A stretch of DNA of 31,925 nt, taken from Thermoanaerobacterales bacterium (lineage in GTDB: Bacteria > Actinomycetota > Acidimicrobiia > Acidimicrobiales > JACDCH01). The position numbers were made by a program, and so were the translations under genes. How positions within the stretch are numbered: the stretch's first letter is position 1; every line of letters begins with the position of its first letter. Shown here piece after piece: positions 1-6,480 of the stretch. Where the stretch lies: positions 1 through 31,925 of the forward strand of contig PKRH01000026.1 of the NCBI GenBank assembly GCA_017577565.1. Reading direction: 5' to 3'. The notes under the pieces are model-generated. The model saw only the letters and a program-made list of their open reading frames with translations. It was not told the origin of the DNA and made no database searches.

Positions 1-1
1 G

Positions 2-2446
2 GGCGGGGGTGGCGGTCGCGGGTCGGGTGGCCGCGGCCCCGGTGGTCGCGGCCCGGGCCGGGGCGACGGCGACGGGGATCGCCGCTCCCGCGACGGGGGT
101 CGCAAGCGCAGCATCCTCTGGCGCTGGCGCCGCCCGCTGTTCCTGATCGGCCTGGCCATGCTGGCCGCCGTGGCCGGCGTCGGGGTCGTCCTCGCCCAGA
201 CCGAGCTGCCCGAGCTCGACGACCTCCAGCAGTCGTCCTACATCTGCGCGGCCGACGTGGCGCCCGGCGAGTGCGACGCCGGCAACGCCATGGCCCGGAT
301 GCAGTCCGACGAGAACCGCACCAACGTGCCGCTCGACGAGGTGCCCGACATCGTCGTCCAGGCGGTCATCGCCATGGAGGACCGGGACTTCTTCGAGCAC
401 GACGGCGTCAACCCCATGGGCATCGCCCGCGCCCTCTACCAGAACATCAAGGGCGGCGGGATCTCGCAGGGCGGCTCGACCATCACCCAGCAGTACGTGA
501 AGATCGCCTTCGACCTGACGACCGAGCGCTCGATCAGCCGGAAGATCAAGGAGGCGATCCTCAGCATCAAGCTCGAGCAGCAGATGTCGAAGGAGGAGAT
601 CCTCGAGGGCTACCTCAACACGATCTTCTTCGGCCGGGGCGCCTACGGCATCGCCGCCGCCAGCCAGGCCTACTTCGGCATCGACGTGCGGGAGATCACC
701 GACCCCGGCCAGGCGGCCTTCCTGGCCGGCGTCATCCGGGCCCCGGCGCTGGCCGAGCCGACCAAGTACCCCGAGGAGGCCGACCGGCGGCGCCACACCG
801 GCCTCGTCGCCATGCAGGAGGAGGGGTACATCACCGCCGAGCAGGTGGCGCAGGCCGAGGCCGTGCCGGTCGCCCAGCAGGTCCGCCCCTACTCGCCGGT
901 GCGGCTGGTCGAGACGCTGCGGGGCGCCGCGCCCGAGGACTACATGGGCACCGACTACCTGCCGGCGTTCATCCGGGAGGAGCTGCGGCGCATCGACCCC
1001 GAGCGGTTCACCGACGAGATGATCGACCTCGGCGGCCTGCGCATCTACACGTCGATCGACTACGAGATGCAGCGGGCGGCCTGGCAGGCGGTCACCTCGA
1101 CGCTGAACCTCGAGGAGGACCCGGAGGCGGCGCTCGTCGCCGTGGACGACCAGGGGCTCATCCGCGCCATGGTCGGGAGCCGGCACCCGTACCAGGCGGG
1201 TCAGTACGAGGCGAACTACGCCGTGCGGGGCAACGGCTCCAACGGCCGTGAGCCCGGCTCGACCTTCAAGCCGCTCGTCCTCGCCGAGGCGCTGCGGGAG
1301 GGCTACTCGCTGAAGTCGCGCTACAACGCCCAGGGCACCATGGAGTTCGACGACCCGGCGGTGCTGTCGGTCGAGGGCGAGCCCTGGAGGGTGAGCAACT
1401 ACTCCGAGAGCGACGCCGGCGTCATGGACCTGGTCGAGGCGACGGCGCAGTCCTCCAACACGGCCTACGCCCAGCTGATGATCGACCTCGGCCTGGACAT
1501 GGTCGACCCCGACGGCGACGGCACCTACCTGCCCTCCGGGCCACAGAAGGTCGCCGAGCTCGCCGCCCAGATGGGGCTGCACATCGACTCGGCGCAGATC
1601 ACGCCGGCCATGGTGCTCGGCACCGTCAACGCCACCCCGCTGGAGATGGCCGGCATCTACTCGACCTTCGCCAACCGCGGGGTGTACCGGCAGCCGCAGA
1701 TCATCACCCGGGTGGAGCGGGTCGACCAGGAGGGCCGGCGCACGGTGCTCTACGAGCGGCAGGTCACCGAGCGCCGGGTGCTGAGCGAGACCCAGGCCGA
1801 CCTCCTCAACTACGCGCTGCAGGCGCCGCTCCAGGAGGGCGGCACGGGCCGGGCCGCCTGGTTCGGCAAGCCGGCGGCCGGCAAGACCGGCACCTCGCAG
1901 CGCAACCGGAACGCCTGGTTCGCCGGCTACGTGCCCCGGCTCACCGCGGTCGTGTGGATGGGCTACCCCAACGCCGACTACGACGACCCGGAGACGCCGG
2001 AGCAGGACAACGAGCTGTGGCCGATGAACGAGGACGGCCGCCTCGTCCACGGCCGGGTGGCGACCGGCGGGTCGTTCCCGGCGGAGATCTGGCGGAAGTT
2101 CATGGAGCAGGCCACCGCCGGGATGGACGACGAGTTCGTCGAGGTGACGCCCGAGCAGATCGCGGCCGGCGAGGTGATCAACGAGGGCGAGCTGCTCACC
2201 GACGAGGAGGCGGCCACCACGACGACGACCACGGTCGAGGAGGACCGCCGGGGCCCCGACTGGAGCCTGCCCGACATGACGGTGCCCACGGTCCCGCGGC
2301 CGCGGGGGCCGCGGCCCGGTCCGACGACGCCGCCGTCCACCAGCGAGCCGCCGGACGAGTCCACGACCACCTCGACGGTCGACGACGGGCCGCCGGGGCC
2401 GGGGCCCGAGCCGACGATCCCCCTCCCCACGGGCGGGGGCGGTTGA
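2..2446 (+). CDS. class A penicillin-binding protein (bifunctional transglycosylase/transpeptidase), 5' end outside window
   Basis: Polymerises lipid II glycan strands and cross-links the peptides on the outer face of the membrane. The frame is open from base 2, so the Met at 158 is internal and the true start lies upstream. The visible N-terminus is a Gly/Arg/Asp-rich cytoplasmic tail, then a basic patch and a membrane helix (about bases 115-200). Counting from the Met at 158, the GT51 domain has the catalytic MEDRDFFEH (Glu74) and GGSTITQQYVK. The transpeptidase domain has EPGSTFKP (Ser near base 1259), SSNTAY and KTGTSQ near base 1880. The tail after about base 2200 is low-complexity Thr/Pro/Gly, as in many actinobacterial PonA-type proteins. 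Mycobacteria also carry ponA1 a few genes upstream of rpsF, so the placement is familiar. The family call is firm; which paralogue is uncertain. Confidence 0.93.
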   Translation, partial: GGGGGRGSGGRGPGGRGPGRGDGDGDRRSRDGGRKRSILWRWRRPLFLIGLAMLAAVAGVGVVLAQTELPELDDLQQSSYICAADVAPGECDAGNAMARMQSDENRTNVPLDEVPDIVVQAVIAMEDRDFFEHDGVNPMGIARALYQNIKGGGISQGGSTITQQYVKIAFDLTTERSISRKIKEAILSIKLEQQMSKEEILEGYLNTIFFGRGAYGIAAASQAYFGIDVREITDPGQAAFLAGVIRAPALAEPTKYPEEADRRRHTGLVAMQEEGYITAEQVAQAEAVPVAQQVRPYSPVRLVETLRGAAPEDYMGTDYLPAFIREELRRIDPERFTDEMIDLGGLRIYTSIDYEMQRAAWQAVTSTLNLEEDPEAALVAVDDQGLIRAMVGSRHPYQAGQYEANYAVRGNGSNGREPGSTFKPLVLAEALREGYSLKSRYNAQGTMEFDDPAVLSVEGEPWRVSNYSESDAGVMDLVEATAQSSNTAYAQLMIDLGLDMVDPDGDGTYLPSGPQKVAELAAQMGLHIDSAQITPAMVLGTVNATPLEMAGIYSTFANRGVYRQPQIITRVERVDQEGRRTVLYERQVTERRVLSETQADLLNYALQAPLQEGGTGRAAWFGKPAAGKTGTSQRNRNAWFAGYVPRLTAVVWMGYPNADYDDPETPEQDNELWPMNEDGRLVHGRVATGGSFPAEIWRKFMEQATAGMDDEFVEVTPEQIAAGEVINEGELLTDEEAATTTTTTVEEDRRGPDWSLPDMTVPTVPRPRGPRPGPTTPPSTSEPPDESTTTSTVDDGPPGPGPEPTIPLPTGGGG

Positions 2447-2522
2447 CGCCGGCGCCGGCCCGACGCGCCCCCGGGCGCGGCGGTCGGCGCGCCGGCTCGG
2501 CCCGCGCCGTCGCGCCCGGGGA

Positions 2523-2744
2523 TCAGGTCAGCGGCTGGTGGGGGTAGAGGCTGCGGCAGGGGAAGCACCAGCGCTCGACCTCGTCGAGCACCTGCACGTG
2601 CTCCTCACCGCGCTCGTCCGGCGAGCCGAGGTCCCAGGCCGCCGGCGTCACGTACACGCGGTGCACCGGTGCGAGGTCGTCGTCGGGCGCGCCGCACGAG
2701 TCGCAGGTCGTCGACGGGTGGTCGCTCGGGCCCGGTGTCGGCAT
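2523..2744 (-). CDS. small protein with two CxxC pairs (zinc-ribbon-like), 73 aa
   Basis: A 73-residue acidic protein whose only striking feature is a pair of CxxC motifs: CDSC at residues 14-17 and CFPC at residues 60-63. The spacing would suit one structural zinc site. The Cys pairs and a regular 222-base frame between the PBP stop and panB make this more credible than the long frame that continues upstream on this strand. The ATG (2742-2744) has no SD site but sits 7 bases after a TAGCCT hexamer (2752-2757), matching a leaderless promoter pattern seen elsewhere in the window. It is divergent from panB. I do not recognise a named family and the function is unknown. The metal site is inference from the Cys spacing. 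Confidence 0.7.
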   Translation of the reverse strand: MPTPGPSDHPSTTCDSCGAPDDDLAPVHRVYVTPAAWDLGSPDERGEEHVQVLDEVERWCFPCRSLYPHQPLT

Positions 2745-2751
2745 GGCGACG

Positions 2752-2757
2752 AGGCTA
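2752..2757 (-). promoter_or_regulatory. -10-like hexamer TAGCCT for the CxxC protein
   Basis: On the minus strand TAGCCT ends 7 bases before the ATG at 2744. Transcription would begin at or near the start codon, giving a leaderless mRNA. No convincing -35 was seen. Confidence 0.4.
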
Positions 2758-2828
2758 GCGACGCCGCTACCGTCGACGTCACCGCCGGCAGCCACCGTGG
2801 CGCTGGACGGGAGAAGGAGGAAGTGCCC

Positions 2829-3707
2829 ATGCGGACGCACACCGTCCCCGGCATCCGCTCGTCGAAGGTCCGGGCCGGGTCCGACCCGCTCGTCATGGTC
2901 ACCGCGTACGACGCCCCGGGGGGCCGCCAGGCCCACGCCGCCGGCGTCGACATCATCCTCGTGGGTGACTCGCTGGCGATGGCCGTGCTCGGCTACGACG
3001 ACACGCTGCAGGTGACGACCGAGGACATCGCCCACCACACGGCGGCCGTGCACCGGGGCCTGCGGTCGTCGACGGCCGAGGGGCCGCTGCCGCTGCTCGT
3101 GGCCGACATGCCGTGGATGAGCTACCACACCGGCACCGCCGACGCCGTGCGCAACGCCGCCACCCTGGTGCGGGCGGGGGCGCAGGCGGTGAAGCTCGAG
3201 GGCGGCGGCAAGCGCCTGCCGGTCGTCGAGGCGATCGTCGAGGCCGAGATCCCGGTGATGGGCCACATCGGGCTCACGCCCCAGTCGGTCCACGCGATGG
3301 GCGGGTTCCGGGTGCAGGGGCGCCATCACGACGCCGCGCTGGCGCTGCGGGACGACGCCAAGGCGCTGGCGTCGGCCGGCTGCTTCGCCATCGTGCTCGA
3401 GGGGGTGCCCGACAAGGTGGCCGAGATGGTGACCGAGGCCGTCGAGGTCCCGACCATCGGCATCGGCGCCGGCCCCGCCACCGACGGGCAGGTGCTCGTC
3501 TACCACGACGTGCTCGGCATCGAGGAGCGGGTCCGGCCCAAGTTCGCCCGCCGCTACGCCGAGATCGGCGAGGCGTCGGTCGCCGCCCTGCGGGCCTTCG
3601 CCGAGGACGTGCGGGCCCGCCGCTTCCCGACCGACGACGAGAGCTACCACCTGTCGGCCGAGGTGGCCGAGAGCCTCAGCCTCTACGGCGGGTCGGGCTC
3701 GGACTGA
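2829..3707 (+). CDS. panB: 3-methyl-2-oxobutanoate hydroxymethyltransferase
   Basis: Catalyses the first committed step of pantothenate (CoA precursor) synthesis: methylene-tetrahydrofolate plus alpha-ketoisovalerate gives ketopantoate. The 292-residue product has the full PanB TIM-barrel signature: VMVTAYDAP, GVDIILVGDSLAM (metal-ligand Asp), LVADMPWMSY (second Asp), KLEGG (Glu), MGHIGLTPQS and VPTIGIGAGP. The frame is open further upstream, but the ATG at 2829 is preceded by a strong SD (GGAGAAGGAGG, 2810-2820) at good spacing and the family homology starts here. Length is normal for the family. No panC or panD is adjacent, so it appears to be monocistronic. It is divergent from the small CxxC gene. 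Confidence 0.96.
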   Translation: MRTHTVPGIRSSKVRAGSDPLVMVTAYDAPGGRQAHAAGVDIILVGDSLAMAVLGYDDTLQVTTEDIAHHTAAVHRGLRSSTAEGPLPLLVADMPWMSYHTGTADAVRNAATLVRAGAQAVKLEGGGKRLPVVEAIVEAEIPVMGHIGLTPQSVHAMGGFRVQGRHHDAALALRDDAKALASAGCFAIVLEGVPDKVAEMVTEAVEVPTIGIGAGPATDGQVLVYHDVLGIEERVRPKFARRYAEIGEASVAALRAFAEDVRARRFPTDDESYHLSAEVAESLSLYGGSGSD

Positions 3708-3731
3708 CCGCGCGGCCGGCCGACGGCCTGC

Positions 3732-3737
3732 CACGAT
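3732..3737 (+). promoter_or_regulatory. -10-like hexamer CACGAT before the DUF192 gene
   Basis: CACGAT ends 6 bases before the GTG at 3744 and no SD is present, which is consistent with a leaderless start. The match to TANNNT is imperfect. Confidence 0.25.
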
Positions 3738-3743
3738 GGACGG

Positions 3744-4448
3744 GTGGCCCGTCGCCCGCACCCGTCCCGCCGCCGGCCGCTGACCGCGCTCGTCGTCGCG
3801 TCGCTCGCCCTCGCGGTGTCCTGCGGTGACGGCGGGGGCGGGGACGCGGCCGGCGACGAGCCGCCCGCGGGCACCGCGTCGGCTCCGGCGCCCGAGACGA
3901 CCGCCGACGAGCCGCCCGCGGGCACGGCGTCGGGGCCGGCGCCCGAGATGACCGCCGACGAGCTGGCCGCGGCGTCGGGCGGCGCCCCGGCCGCCACCGG
4001 GGCCGGGCTGGCCGAGCCGCCGGGGCCGTCCGAGCGGTGGGCGGTGGCCGGCGAGGCCGAGGTCGCCGCGTCGGTCACGGCCGCCGACGGCCGGGTCACC
4101 GCCTGCTGCCTGCTGGTGGCGGCCGCCCCCGAGCAGCGCCAGCGGGGGCTGATGGAGGTCGAGGACCTGGGCGGCTACGACGGCATGGTGTTCGTCTGGG
4201 ACCAGGACACGGCCGGCGGGTTCTGGATGCGGAACACGGTCCTGCCGCTGTCGATCGCCTGGTTCGACGCCGAGGGGGCGTTCGTGTCGGCGACCGACAT
4301 GGCGCCGTGCCCCGACGACGAGCCCGACTGCCCGATCTACGAGCCGGCCGGCCCCTACCGCTTCGCGCTCGAGGTGCCGCAGGGCCGGCTCGACGAGCTC
4401 GGCGTGGGGCCGGGGAGCCGGTTGGCGCTCGGCGGCCCCTGCGGCTGA
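3744..4448 (+). CDS. DUF192 family lipoprotein
   Basis: A 234-residue exported protein. The N-terminus has a basic stretch, a hydrophobic core and a lipobox-like AVSC, so Cys27 is the likely lipid anchor. A low-complexity Ala/Pro/Glu linker follows, with two copies of a 17-residue repeat. The C-terminal half (from about residue 110) is a DUF192 domain: a GLM turn, GMVFVWDQD, FWMRNTVLPLSIAWFD and a conserved acidic/Cys stretch near residues 190-200. DUF192 proteins are small beta-rich proteins, often exported, with no settled biochemical role. The GTG start is chosen because the signal peptide begins right after it; the ATG at 3736 is out of frame. Family call good, function unknown. Confidence 0.88.
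   Translation: MARRPHPSRRRPLTALVVASLALAVSCGDGGGGDAAGDEPPAGTASAPAPETTADEPPAGTASGPAPEMTADELAAASGGAPAATGAGLAEPPGPSERWAVAGEAEVAASVTAADGRVTACCLLVAAAPEQRQRGLMEVEDLGGYDGMVFVWDQDTAGGFWMRNTVLPLSIAWFDAEGAFVSATDMAPCPDDEPDCPIYEPAGPYRFALEVPQGRLDELGVGPGSRLALGGPCG
3855..3956 (+). repeat. two tandem 51-bp units in the DUF192 linker
   Basis: Two in-frame 51-base units (3855-3905 and 3906-3956) differ at only a few bases and encode DEPPAGTASxPAPExTA twice. A third unit starts (GACGAG) and then diverges. The repeat lies in the linker between the lipid anchor and the DUF192 domain, where copy number could change without harming the fold. Confidence 0.85.
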
Positions 4449-4572
4449 CCGCCGCCCGCGGTCGCGGGGGTCCACGCTGTCACACCTCGGATCGACCATG
4501 CTGGGCGTGAGCGTTCGCTGCCCGCGCCGCTACAGTTCCCAGGTCCAGATTCGCCCTGCCCCGTCACGGGGC

Positions 4573-4587
4573 CCCGGCCCTGCCGGG
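4573..4587 (+). promoter_or_regulatory. leader hairpin just upstream of rpsF SD
   Basis: A 6-bp perfect stem (CCCGGC/GCCGGG) with a CCT loop lies 6 bases before the rpsF SD. Leaders of rpsF operons in many bacteria bind the S6:S18 complex for feedback control, so this hairpin is a candidate, but I could not match it to the known consensus. A weak -10-like TACAGT lies at 4531-4536. Confidence 0.3.
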
Positions 4588-4611
4588 ACCGAAGGGAGGT
4601 GAGTGCTCGCC

Positions 4612-4938
4612 ATGCGGGCCTACGAACTCATGGTCATCCTCGACACCGACCTCGACGACGAGGTCATCGACGCGACGATCAAGCGCATCGTCGACCTCGT
4701 CGAGCAGCGCGGTGCGACGGTGAAGAAGGAAGACCGCTGGGGTCGCCGGCGGTACGCCTATCCGATCAACCACAAGCACGAGGGCTACTACGTGGTCTTC
4801 GAGTTCGTGGGGGGCAGCGAGCTCGACCAGCTCGAGCGGGCGCTGCGGCTCGCGGACGAGACCGTCCGCCACAAGCTCGTGCGCCTGCCCGACGACGAGG
4901 CCGCGCGTCGCGGCCTGCTCGAGCAGGCTGCCAAGTAG
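4612..4938 (+). CDS. rpsF: 30S ribosomal protein S6
   Basis: Binds 16S rRNA with S18 in the platform of the 30S subunit. The 108-residue product has MRAYELMVILD, an alpha/beta ferredoxin-like fold region with DRWGRRRYAYPINHKHEGYY, and the FEF strand typical of S6. A GTG at 4603 is also in frame, but it overlaps the SD (GGGAGGTGAG, 4594-4603); the ATG at 4612 is well spaced and gives the usual N-terminus. It heads the rpsF-ssb-rpsR-rplI operon, with ssb starting 8 bases after its stop. Regulation of the group by S6:S18 binding to the leader is known in other bacteria and possible here. Confidence 0.97.
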   Translation: MRAYELMVILDTDLDDEVIDATIKRIVDLVEQRGATVKKEDRWGRRRYAYPINHKHEGYYVVFEFVGGSELDQLERALRLADETVRHKLVRLPDDEAARRGLLEQAAK

Positions 4939-4946
4939 GAGGCACC

Positions 4947-5405
4947 ATGACCGCCAACGTCACGATCGTCGGGAACCTCACCCGCGATCCCGAGCTGCGC
5001 TTCACGCCCTCGGGTGCCCCGGTCACCACCTTCGGCGTGGCCGTGAACCGCCGGTGGCAGAACCGGGAGAGCCAGCAGTGGGAGGAGAGCACCTCCTTCT
5101 TCAACGTCACCTGCTGGCGCGACCTGGCGCAGAACGTCAGCGAGTCGCTCGAGAAGGGCGCCCGCGTCATCGTGAGCGGCCGCCTCGAGCAGCGCTCGTG
5201 GGAGACGCCCGACGGCGAGCGACGCTCGGTCGTCGAGATCGTCGCCGACGAGGTCGGGCCGAGCCTGCGCTGGGCCACGGCCGAGATCACGAAGAACGAA
5301 CGCCGCGACGGCGGCGACGGGGGCTGGGGCGGCGGCAGCAGCGGCCGCACCGTGTCCAACGAGCCCCCGCCGCCCGCCTACGACCCTGCCGAGGAGCCCT
5401 TCTGA
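4947..5405 (+). CDS. ssb: single-stranded DNA-binding protein
   Basis: Coats single-stranded DNA in replication and repair and recruits partners through its C-terminal tip. The 152-residue product has an N-terminal OB fold (about residues 1-110: MTANVTIVGNLTRDPELRFT, FFNVTCWRDLA, GARVIVSGRLEQRSW), a short Gly-rich flexible linker and an acidic tip ending DPAEEPF. The tip keeps the acidic residues and the final Pro-Phe needed for partner binding, though it is less acidic than the enterobacterial DDDIPF form. SD AGGAGG lies 5 bases before the ATG. The stop overlaps the rpsR start (TGATG), so rpsR is translationally coupled. Confidence 0.96.
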   Translation: MTANVTIVGNLTRDPELRFTPSGAPVTTFGVAVNRRWQNRESQQWEESTSFFNVTCWRDLAQNVSESLEKGARVIVSGRLEQRSWETPDGERRSVVEIVADEVGPSLRWATAEITKNERRDGGDGGWGGGSSGRTVSNEPPPPAYDPAEEPF

Positions 5406-5809
5406 TGCCGTCCAAGTCCCGCTCGAAGAACAAGGACAACGCCCGCCGGGCCAAGAAGAAGACCAGCATCCTGGTCACCGAGGGCGTCGAGTACGTCGAC
5501 TGGAAGGACGTCAACCTGCTGCGCCGGTTCATGTCCGACCGGTCGAAGATCCGCGCCCGCCGCGTCACCGGCAACAACGCCCAGCAGCAGCGGGCCGTCG
5601 CCCGGGCGATCAAGAACGCCCGCGAGATGGCGCTGCTGCCCTACGTCACCCGCATCACCCAGCAGCGGGGCGGTCGCCGTGCCCGCGAGGAGCGCGCGGC
5701 GCGGCCGGAGGCCACCGCCGAGCAGCAGCCTGCCGGCACCGAGGCCGAGGCCACCCCGACGACCGAGGAGGCGGCCGCCGCGACGGCGAGCGCCGGTGAG
5801 GAGGCGTGA
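5405..5809 (+). CDS. rpsR: 30S ribosomal protein S18 with long C-terminal extension
   Basis: Partner of S6 on the 30S platform. Residues 1-85 or so are a normal S18: a basic N-terminus, VEYVDWKDVNLLRRFMSDR, KIRARRVTGNNAQQQR, VARAIKNAREMALLPYV. The protein then continues for about 50 residues in a low-complexity Arg- then Ala/Glu/Thr/Pro-rich tail to residue 134, whereas bacterial S18 is usually about 75-90 residues. The tail stays in frame up to a stop that overlaps the rplI start (TGATG), so it is unlikely to be a frameshift artefact. SD GAGGAG lies inside the end of ssb. Core identity is certain; the role of the tail is unknown. Confidence 0.94.
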   Translation: MPSKSRSKNKDNARRAKKKTSILVTEGVEYVDWKDVNLLRRFMSDRSKIRARRVTGNNAQQQRAVARAIKNAREMALLPYVTRITQQRGGRRAREERAARPEATAEQQPAGTEAEATPTTEEAAAATASAGEEA

Positions 5810-6255
5810 TGAAGGTCATCCTGCGTGCCGACGTCGACCAGCTGGGCAAGCGGGGCGACATCCTCGACGTCGCCGACGGCTACGCCCGCAACTACCTCGT
5901 GCCCAAGGGCCTGGCGATGAAGGCGACCGCCGGCGCCGTCGCCCAGGCGGCGAGCATGCGGCGGGCCCGCGACCTGCGCGACGCGCAGGACCGGGCGGCG
6001 GCCGAGGCCCTCGCCACCACGCTGGTGCCCAAGGTCATCACGGTGAAGGCCCGGGCCGGCAGCGAGGGCCGGCTCTTCGGGTCGGTCACCGCCGCCGACA
6101 TCGCCACCGCCATCCAGGAGCAGGCGGGCGTCGAGGTCGACCGGCGGAAGCTGGCGCTGGCCGAGCCGATCAAGTCGCTCGGCACCCACGTCGTCACGGC
6201 CAAGCTGCACCCCGAGGTCGAGTTCCCGGTCACCGTCGAGGTGACGCCCGAGTGA
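5809..6255 (+). CDS. rplI: 50S ribosomal protein L9
   Basis: Two-domain 23S rRNA-binding protein that helps keep the reading frame. The 148-residue product has the N-terminal MKVILRADVDQLGKRGDIL and VADGYARNYLVPKGLA signature, a long connecting helix rich in Ala/Arg, and the C-terminal domain (RLFGSVTAADIA ... LGTHVVTAKLHPEVEFPVTVEV). The ATG at 5809 overlaps the rpsR stop and follows GAGGAGG; a GTG at 5806 is less likely. It is the last gene before a strong hairpin. Confidence 0.96.
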   Translation: MKVILRADVDQLGKRGDILDVADGYARNYLVPKGLAMKATAGAVAQAASMRRARDLRDAQDRAAAEALATTLVPKVITVKARAGSEGRLFGSVTAADIATAIQEQAGVEVDRRKLALAEPIKSLGTHVVTAKLHPEVEFPVTVEVTPE

Positions 6256-6260
6256 CGCGC

Positions 6261-6292
6261 CGTCGGGCGGGCCGTCCACGGCCCGCCCGACG
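6261..6292 (+). terminator. terminator hairpin after rplI
   Basis: A perfect 14-bp GC-rich stem (6261-6274 with 6279-6292) and a 4-base TCCA loop start 5 bases after the rplI stop. There is no T-tract, which is common in high-GC actinobacteria. It probably ends or attenuates the rpsF-rplI transcript. Confidence 0.7.
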
Positions 6293-6330
6293 CTGTCCCC
6301 ACGCTTTCCACAGCGCTGGGGGCGAAAGTT

Positions 6331-6346
6331 CGACCACGCGTGGTCG
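6331..6346. promoter_or_regulatory. 16-bp perfect palindrome upstream of dnaB
   Basis: CGACCACGCGTGGTCG is perfectly self-complementary and lies in the 225-base gap between rplI and dnaB. Its position and lack of a loop suit a dimeric repressor site better than a terminator. The same gap holds two DnaA-box-like stretches (TTTCCACA near 6305, TCATCCACA near 6411), each imperfect. No regulator can be named. Confidence 0.4.
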
Positions 6347-6480
6347 TTTGTGCGCGCAACGGGTCGAGATGGCGGGGATCGCTGCCGTTCATCCCCAGGC
6401 GGTCCCGGTTCATCCACAGCTCTCCCCCAGGGTTGTTCCCCTAGCTACTCACAGGCCCGTGCTGCCAGGGTGAACTGCGC

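Noticed and set aside
2464..2479. Inverted repeat CGCGCCC-CC-GGGCGCG after the first PBP gene
   Set aside because: The loop would be two bases and the repeat is simple GC sequence; too weak to call a terminator.
2523..4499. 658-codon minus-strand open frame opposite panB and the DUF192 gene
   Set aside because: Only its last 73 codons look like a protein; the rest is an antisense shadow. I kept 2523-2744 alone.
4603..4605. GTG start for rpsF
   Set aside because: It overlaps the SD sequence; ATG 4612 has correct spacing and the usual S6 N-terminus.
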